Position numbers and translations under genes: made by a program. 64,000 nt of DNA from DATAEE01 sp036258175. Lineage in GTDB: Bacteria > Acidobacteriota > Vicinamibacteria > Vicinamibacterales > 2-12-FULL-66-21. The stretch spans positions 1 to 64,000 of the forward strand of contig DATAEE010000279.1 in NCBI GenBank assembly GCA_036258175.1, read 5' to 3'. The notes below the pieces were generated by a model, which was not told the origin of the DNA, did no database searches, and was given only the letters and a program-made list of their open reading frames with translations. Below, piece by piece: positions 60,618 to 64,000 of the stretch; position 1 is the first letter of the stretch; each line of letters opens with the position of its first letter.

Positions 60618-61496
60618 CTAAGGCTCCCCCCACTTCAACTTCTCTCTCAAAATCTCGAAGTACGTCCGTGACGCCCCTCGTATCAGCCGCAGCGACTTTT
60701 TCGCCCTTGAGACGACGACCGCGTCCCCTTTCTCGAGCGGCACACCGAACTGGCCGTCGAAGGTGACGACGATCTCCGACTGCCCGTTTGCGACTGGTTC
60801 GACGCGGACTTCCGCGCCGGCTGGGATGACGACGGGCCGGTTGGTGAGCATGTGCGGAGCGATGGGGGTCAAGACGAGCGCGTCCACGGCGGGGTGAACG
60901 ATCGGTCCGCCCGCCGCGAGGTTGTACGCCGTCGAGCCGGTCGGGCTCGCGATGATTAGGCCGTCTGCCCGTACGCGCGTGACGAACTCGTCGCCAACTG
61001 ACACCGACAGCGCGATGATGCGTGACAGCGCGCCGCGGGTGATGACGATGTCGTTGAGCGCGACGCGGCTCACCCGCGGCTCCTTGCCGCGCACGATCTC
61101 GCCGTGCAGCATCAGCCGCTCGTCGACGGGAGCGTCGCCGTTGAGCGCGGCTTCGAGCGCGGGCGTGATGTCGGCGAGCGTCACCTCGGTGAGGAACCCG
61201 AGGCTGCCGAAGTTCACGCCGAGGATCGGGACGTCCACATCCGCCTGCGCGATCCGGTCGGCCATGCCGAGCAGCGTCCCGTCGCCGCCGAGGACAACAA
61301 TCAGATCGACTTCCGAGGGGAGCCGATCGCGAGAGACAGTCGGCCGTCCGGCGGGGACTCCGGCGAGGACCGCAGTGTCGGTCTCGAAGACCGTGCGGAT
61401 GCCGCGCGAGTCGAGCCAGCCGGCGACTTCCGCGAGCACACCCGAGGCGGCGCGCAGATTGTGCTTCGCGACCAGGCCGATCCGTTCAATCGCCAC
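60618..61496 (-). CDS. nadK: NAD kinase
   Basis: The 292-residue enzyme makes NADP from NAD and ATP. It has the GGDGTLLGMADR motif, NFGSLGFLTEV, NDIVITRGALSRII and the Gly-rich SPTGSTAYNLAAGGPIVHPAV region. The start is GTG 61496 (VAIERIGLVAKHN). It follows tlyA by 16 bases in the conserved xseAB-ispA-tlyA-nadK order. Confidence 0.96.
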   Translation of the reverse strand: MAIERIGLVAKHNLRAASGVLAEVAGWLDSRGIRTVFETDTAVLAGVPAGRPTVSRDRLPSEVDLIVVLGGDGTLLGMADRIAQADVDVPILGVNFGSLGFLTEVTLADITPALEAALNGDAPVDERLMLHGEIVRGKEPRVSRVALNDIVITRGALSRIIALSVSVGDEFVTRVRADGLIIASPTGSTAYNLAAGGPIVHPAVDALVLTPIAPHMLTNRPVVIPAGAEVRVEPVANGQSEIVVTFDGQFGVPLEKGDAVVVSRAKKSLRLIRGASRTYFEILREKLKWGEP

Positions 61497-61512
61497 GCGT
61501 CACCACTGATGT

Positions 61513-62259
61513 CTACACGGATGTTCGCAGGTGAAGAAAGAACTCTTTGTTTCCTTCCGCACCCTCGATAGGGGACGGAGTCTGACCGACGCGTCCCAAT
61601 CCTACCTTATCGGCCGCAGCGGTCACGGCCTCGACGGCCAGCGCGTGGATCGCCGGATCGCGGACGATGCCGCCCGGGCCGACCTGGTCGCGTCCCGCCT
61701 CGAACTGCGGCTTGACGAGCGCGACGATGTCGGCGCCCGGATCGAGGAGGGGCGGTACGACCGGCAAAATGGACGCGAGCGAGATGAACGAGACATCGAT
61801 CACGACGAGGCCGAACTGGCGTGCGCCTTCTGGCAGCGCGTCCGGGGTCAGCGTGCGTGCGTTGACGCGCTCGAGCACTGTCACGCGTGGATCCTGTCGA
61901 AGCGACCAGTCGAGCTGGCCGTGGCCGACGTCCAGGGCGACGACCCGAGTCGCGCCGCGCCGCAGCAGCACGTCGGTGAATCCGCCGGTGGAGGCGCCGA
62001 TGTCGAGCGCGACGCGGCCTTCCACGGCGATGCCGAACGTGTCGAGCGCATGCGCGAGCTTGACGCCGCCGCGGCCGACGTATGGATGATCCGGCGTCTC
62101 GAGCTCGACGGGATCGTCCGGCGTGACCAGATCGCCCGCCTTTCGCGCTGGCACGCCGCGGACGCGCACGCGGCCGGCGAGAATCAGCGCGCGTGCCCGC
62201 TCGCGGCTTGCGGCCAGCCCGCGTTCGACGAGCAACTGGTCGAGGCGAGTTCTTTTCAC
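61513..62259 (-). CDS. tlyA: TlyA-family rRNA methyltransferase
   Basis: The 248-residue protein has an S4 RNA-binding domain (TRLDQLLVERGLAASRERARALILAGRVRV) and an FtsJ-like SAM domain (ALDIGASTGGFTDVLLRRGATRVVALDVGHGQLDWSL, VVIDVSFISLASILP, LVKPQFEAGR). TlyA 2'-O-methylates 16S and often 23S rRNA. GTG 62259 overlaps the ispA stop (GTGA); an upstream ATG at 62280 would add seven residues. Confidence 0.93.
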   Translation of the reverse strand: MKRTRLDQLLVERGLAASRERARALILAGRVRVRGVPARKAGDLVTPDDPVELETPDHPYVGRGGVKLAHALDTFGIAVEGRVALDIGASTGGFTDVLLRRGATRVVALDVGHGQLDWSLRQDPRVTVLERVNARTLTPDALPEGARQFGLVVIDVSFISLASILPVVPPLLDPGADIVALVKPQFEAGRDQVGPGGIVRDPAIHALAVEAVTAAADKVGLGRVGQTPSPIEGAEGNKEFFLHLRTSV

Positions 62260-63182
62260 GAGGATCGCGTCACGACCCATCGCGCGATGTCGGCGAGCTG
62301 TCCGCGGATGCCTACGGTGTCGAGCGCCTGGGTCGCCCGCGAGAGGCACGCGTCGGCCATGCGGCGCGATTCGTCCAGCCCGAACAACGCGGGATACGTA
62401 GGCTTTCCGGCGGCCGCGTCCTTGCCGGCTGTCTTGCCGAGCGCGGCCGCTTCTCCCTCGACGTCCAGAATGTCGTCGACGATCTGGAAGGCGAGCCCGA
62501 GCTCGACCGCGTACTTCCGGATCGCGCCAACGAGCGCGTCCGGCGCACCCGCCAGGATCGCGCCGGATACGGCTGCGGCGGTGATGAGCGCCCCGGTTTT
62601 TCGCGCGTGCATCGCGCGCAGCGAGTCGGCATCGAGCTGGCCCGCCCGGCCGACCGCCTGTAAGTCGATCGCCTGTCCTCCCACCATGCCGGTCGCGCCG
62701 GCGGCGCGCGCGATGACGCCGATCGCGCGAAGCCGCCGCGCGGGGTCTGAACCGGTTTGTTCCGAATCTGAGCCCATGATTTCAAAGGCCAGTGTCAAGA
62801 GCCCGTCACCCGCCAGGATCGCCATGCCCTCGCCGAAGACGACGTGGGATGTTGGCCGCCCACGGCGCAGCGTGTCGTTGTCCATTGCCGGCAGGTCGTC
62901 GTGGACGAGCGAGTAGGTGTGAATGAGCTCGATCGCGCACGCCGCCGGCAGGGCGCGATCGCGCGCGGCGGCTTCGTCGATCTCTGCCGCCGCCGCGACC
63001 GCTTCGGCTGACGCGAGCGTGAGGACTGGCCGGAACCGCTTGCCGCCCGCCATGACACTGTAGCGCATCGACTCGATCACGCTCGGCGGGCAGCCGGCGC
63101 GCGCGGTCGAATCGAGGATGCGCTCGAGCGCCGCGTCGATCTCGCCGCGGCGTCGGTCGAGGTACGCGGAAAGATCCGTCAC
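62256..63182 (-). CDS. ispA: Polyprenyl (farnesyl/geranylgeranyl) diphosphate synthase
   Basis: The 308-residue enzyme has the two Asp-rich motifs HDDLPAMDNDTLRRGRPT and FQIVDDILDVEG, the KRFRPVL substrate site and the residues YSLVHDD before the first motif, which favour short products such as farnesyl diphosphate. It supplies precursors for quinones, undecaprenyl phosphate and haem side chains. GTG 63182 overlaps the xseB stop. Confidence 0.94.
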   Translation of the reverse strand: MTDLSAYLDRRRGEIDAALERILDSTARAGCPPSVIESMRYSVMAGGKRFRPVLTLASAEAVAAAAEIDEAAARDRALPAACAIELIHTYSLVHDDLPAMDNDTLRRGRPTSHVVFGEGMAILAGDGLLTLAFEIMGSDSEQTGSDPARRLRAIGVIARAAGATGMVGGQAIDLQAVGRAGQLDADSLRAMHARKTGALITAAAVSGAILAGAPDALVGAIRKYAVELGLAFQIVDDILDVEGEAAALGKTAGKDAAAGKPTYPALFGLDESRRMADACLSRATQALDTVGIRGQLADIARWVVTRSS

Positions 63183-63424
63183 CGGTTCTTGGGGGGATCG
63201 TCGGCGCCGAGCGAGGCGGGCGCCGGCTTCAGCTCGCCGCGCTCGGTCAACAGTTCGATCCGGCGCTCAGCCTGGTCGAGGCGCGTATGGCAGAACCGTG
63301 CGAGTTCGACGCCGCGCTCGAACAGCTCGAGCGATCGTTCCAGCTGGAGATCGCCCTGCTCCAGCGTCTTGACCACGGTCTCGAGCTCCGCGAGCGCCGT
63401 CTCGAAGTCCTTGATGTCGCTCAT
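63179..63424 (-). CDS. xseB: Exodeoxyribonuclease VII small subunit
   Basis: The 81-residue coiled-coil protein MSDIKDFETALAELETVVKTLEQGDLQLERSLELFERGVELARFCHTRLDQAERRIELL is a typical XseB. ATG 63424 overlaps the xseA stop (ATGA). Confidence 0.95.
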   Translation of the reverse strand: MSDIKDFETALAELETVVKTLEQGDLQLERSLELFERGVELARFCHTRLDQAERRIELLTERGELKPAPASLGADDPPKNR

Positions 63425-64000
63425 GAACGGGCCTCGGGCTTCGGAGTTCGGGCGTCGTGCGTGCCGCGGTCCTCGGGCCTCGTTCGGTTCACGGTGCAGT
63501 CGAGCTCACCCTCGTGCAGTTTCACGCGGACCGCGTCGCCCGTCGCGACTTCGGAGGCGCGCCGGAGCACGCGCGTCCTGGCTGCATCCCAGCAGACGGC
63601 ATAGCCTCGCGCGAGAACCGCCAGCGGACTGAGATTCTCGAGGCGGCCGGCGAGCGCACGGAAGCGGCCATCGGCACGATGGCGCGCCGCTGCCGCTTCG
63701 AGGGACAACCGGCGCTCGGCGCGCGCGAGCCGTCCGCGCACCTCGGCCAGCGTGCGGCGCACGTCGCGCGCTTCGAGGCGCCGTTCGAGCGCGCCGACCC
63801 CGCGCATGCGCCGTTGCAGCCCGGCGCCTGCGGCGCGGCCGAGCGCATGGGTCAGCTCCGCCACGTGGCGTCCAGCCAGCGCGACTCTCGACGGCACGCG
63901 CTGCAGACCGCGGCTGCCTTCCAACGTGTGCAGCCGCGACCGCCGGGCGTCGAGCGCCCTGCCGATCGCTTGATCCAGCCGGCCGCGCAGCCGGTCGATG
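63421..64000 (-). CDS. xseA: Exodeoxyribonuclease VII large subunit, C-terminal part
   Basis: The frame is open to the right edge, so the start lies beyond it. The visible 192 residues form the long coiled-coil domain (IDRLRGRLDQAIGRALDARRSRL...) and the C-terminal ENLSPLAVLARGYAVCWDA...GDAVRVKLHEGELDCTV, the standard XseA end. With XseB it degrades single-stranded DNA. Confidence 0.93.
   Translation of the reverse strand, partial: IDRLRGRLDQAIGRALDARRSRLHTLEGSRGLQRVPSRVALAGRHVAELTHALGRAAGAGLQRRMRGVGALERRLEARDVRRTLAEVRGRLARAERRLSLEAAAARHRADGRFRALAGRLENLSPLAVLARGYAVCWDAARTRVLRRASEVATGDAVRVKLHEGELDCTVNRTRPEDRGTHDARTPKPEARS

Overview
The window is one continuous, gene-dense, high-GC bacterial chromosome segment. 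Several features point to Acidobacteriota, probably near Vicinamibacteria: two very long orphan FtsX/MacB-type permeases of the acidobacterial ADOP kind (one behind a PadR repressor), a PadR/ADOP pair, and several short-word dispersed repeats between genes. This placement is inferred from gene content, not from a phylogeny. No transposase, integrase, phage gene or CRISPR array was seen.

Region 1 (1-18.6 kb) is built for extracellular electron transfer and metal or haem supply. It holds two MtrA/MtrB-like modules (decahaem cytochrome plus outer-membrane barrel; the first cytochrome is cut by the left edge), a ZIP metal transporter, a hemN-hemH-hemG haem operon, a receiver-less sigma-54 activator, a DUF6448 protein, an ADOP permease, and feoB-feoA followed by a tiny two-helix membrane protein and a mono-haem cytochrome. 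No outer-surface MtrC-like cytochrome is present.

Region 2 (18.6-25.2 kb, minus strand) runs from a P-type Ca2+-like ATPase through a zinc alcohol dehydrogenase, a protein that looks like a fused PriS-PriL-type archaeo-eukaryotic primase, and a xylose-isomerase-like TIM barrel. The genes overlap, so this is probably one transcription unit. The primase-like protein is the most unusual gene of the window.

Region 3 (25.2-36.9 kb) holds an NtrB/NtrC-like two-component pair split around a tandem universal stress protein, an OsmC protein, a CBS protein, small unknown proteins, and a formate dehydrogenase operon. The catalytic subunit is a selenoprotein: an in-frame TGA is followed by a typical bacterial SECIS hairpin. 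Its Fe-S subunit is fused to an NrfD-like membrane subunit, and fdhE follows. Formate oxidised in the periplasm would feed the quinone pool and, plausibly, the MtrAB conduits.

Seven sites with the sigma-54 GG-N10-GC pattern lie in front of the sigma-54 activator, the decahaem operon, feoB, CBS, osmC, usp and the small membrane protein at 29.7 kb. They suggest one sigma-54 regulon linking electron transfer, iron uptake and stress. Three of these genes lack a ribosome binding site and have the -12 element only 14-16 bases before the start codon, which suggests near-leaderless mRNAs.

Region 4 (37.1-43.1 kb) carries a cyclopropane-fatty-acid synthase, a geranylgeranyl-reductase-like flavoprotein, a PadR-ADOP pair and a 3D-domain protein. 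Region 5 (43.2-64 kb) is mostly housekeeping: thiL, rny, 6S RNA, zapA, a ZapB-like coiled coil, pheT-pheS, rplT-rpmI-infC-thrS, tRNA-Val(GAC), HU, an S41 peptidase homologue lacking its catalytic pair, an EnvC-like protein, a phosphodiesterase lipoprotein, ruvX, mltG, nadK, tlyA, ispA, xseB and xseA (cut by the right edge). infC appears to start at ATC and thiL has no standard start codon.
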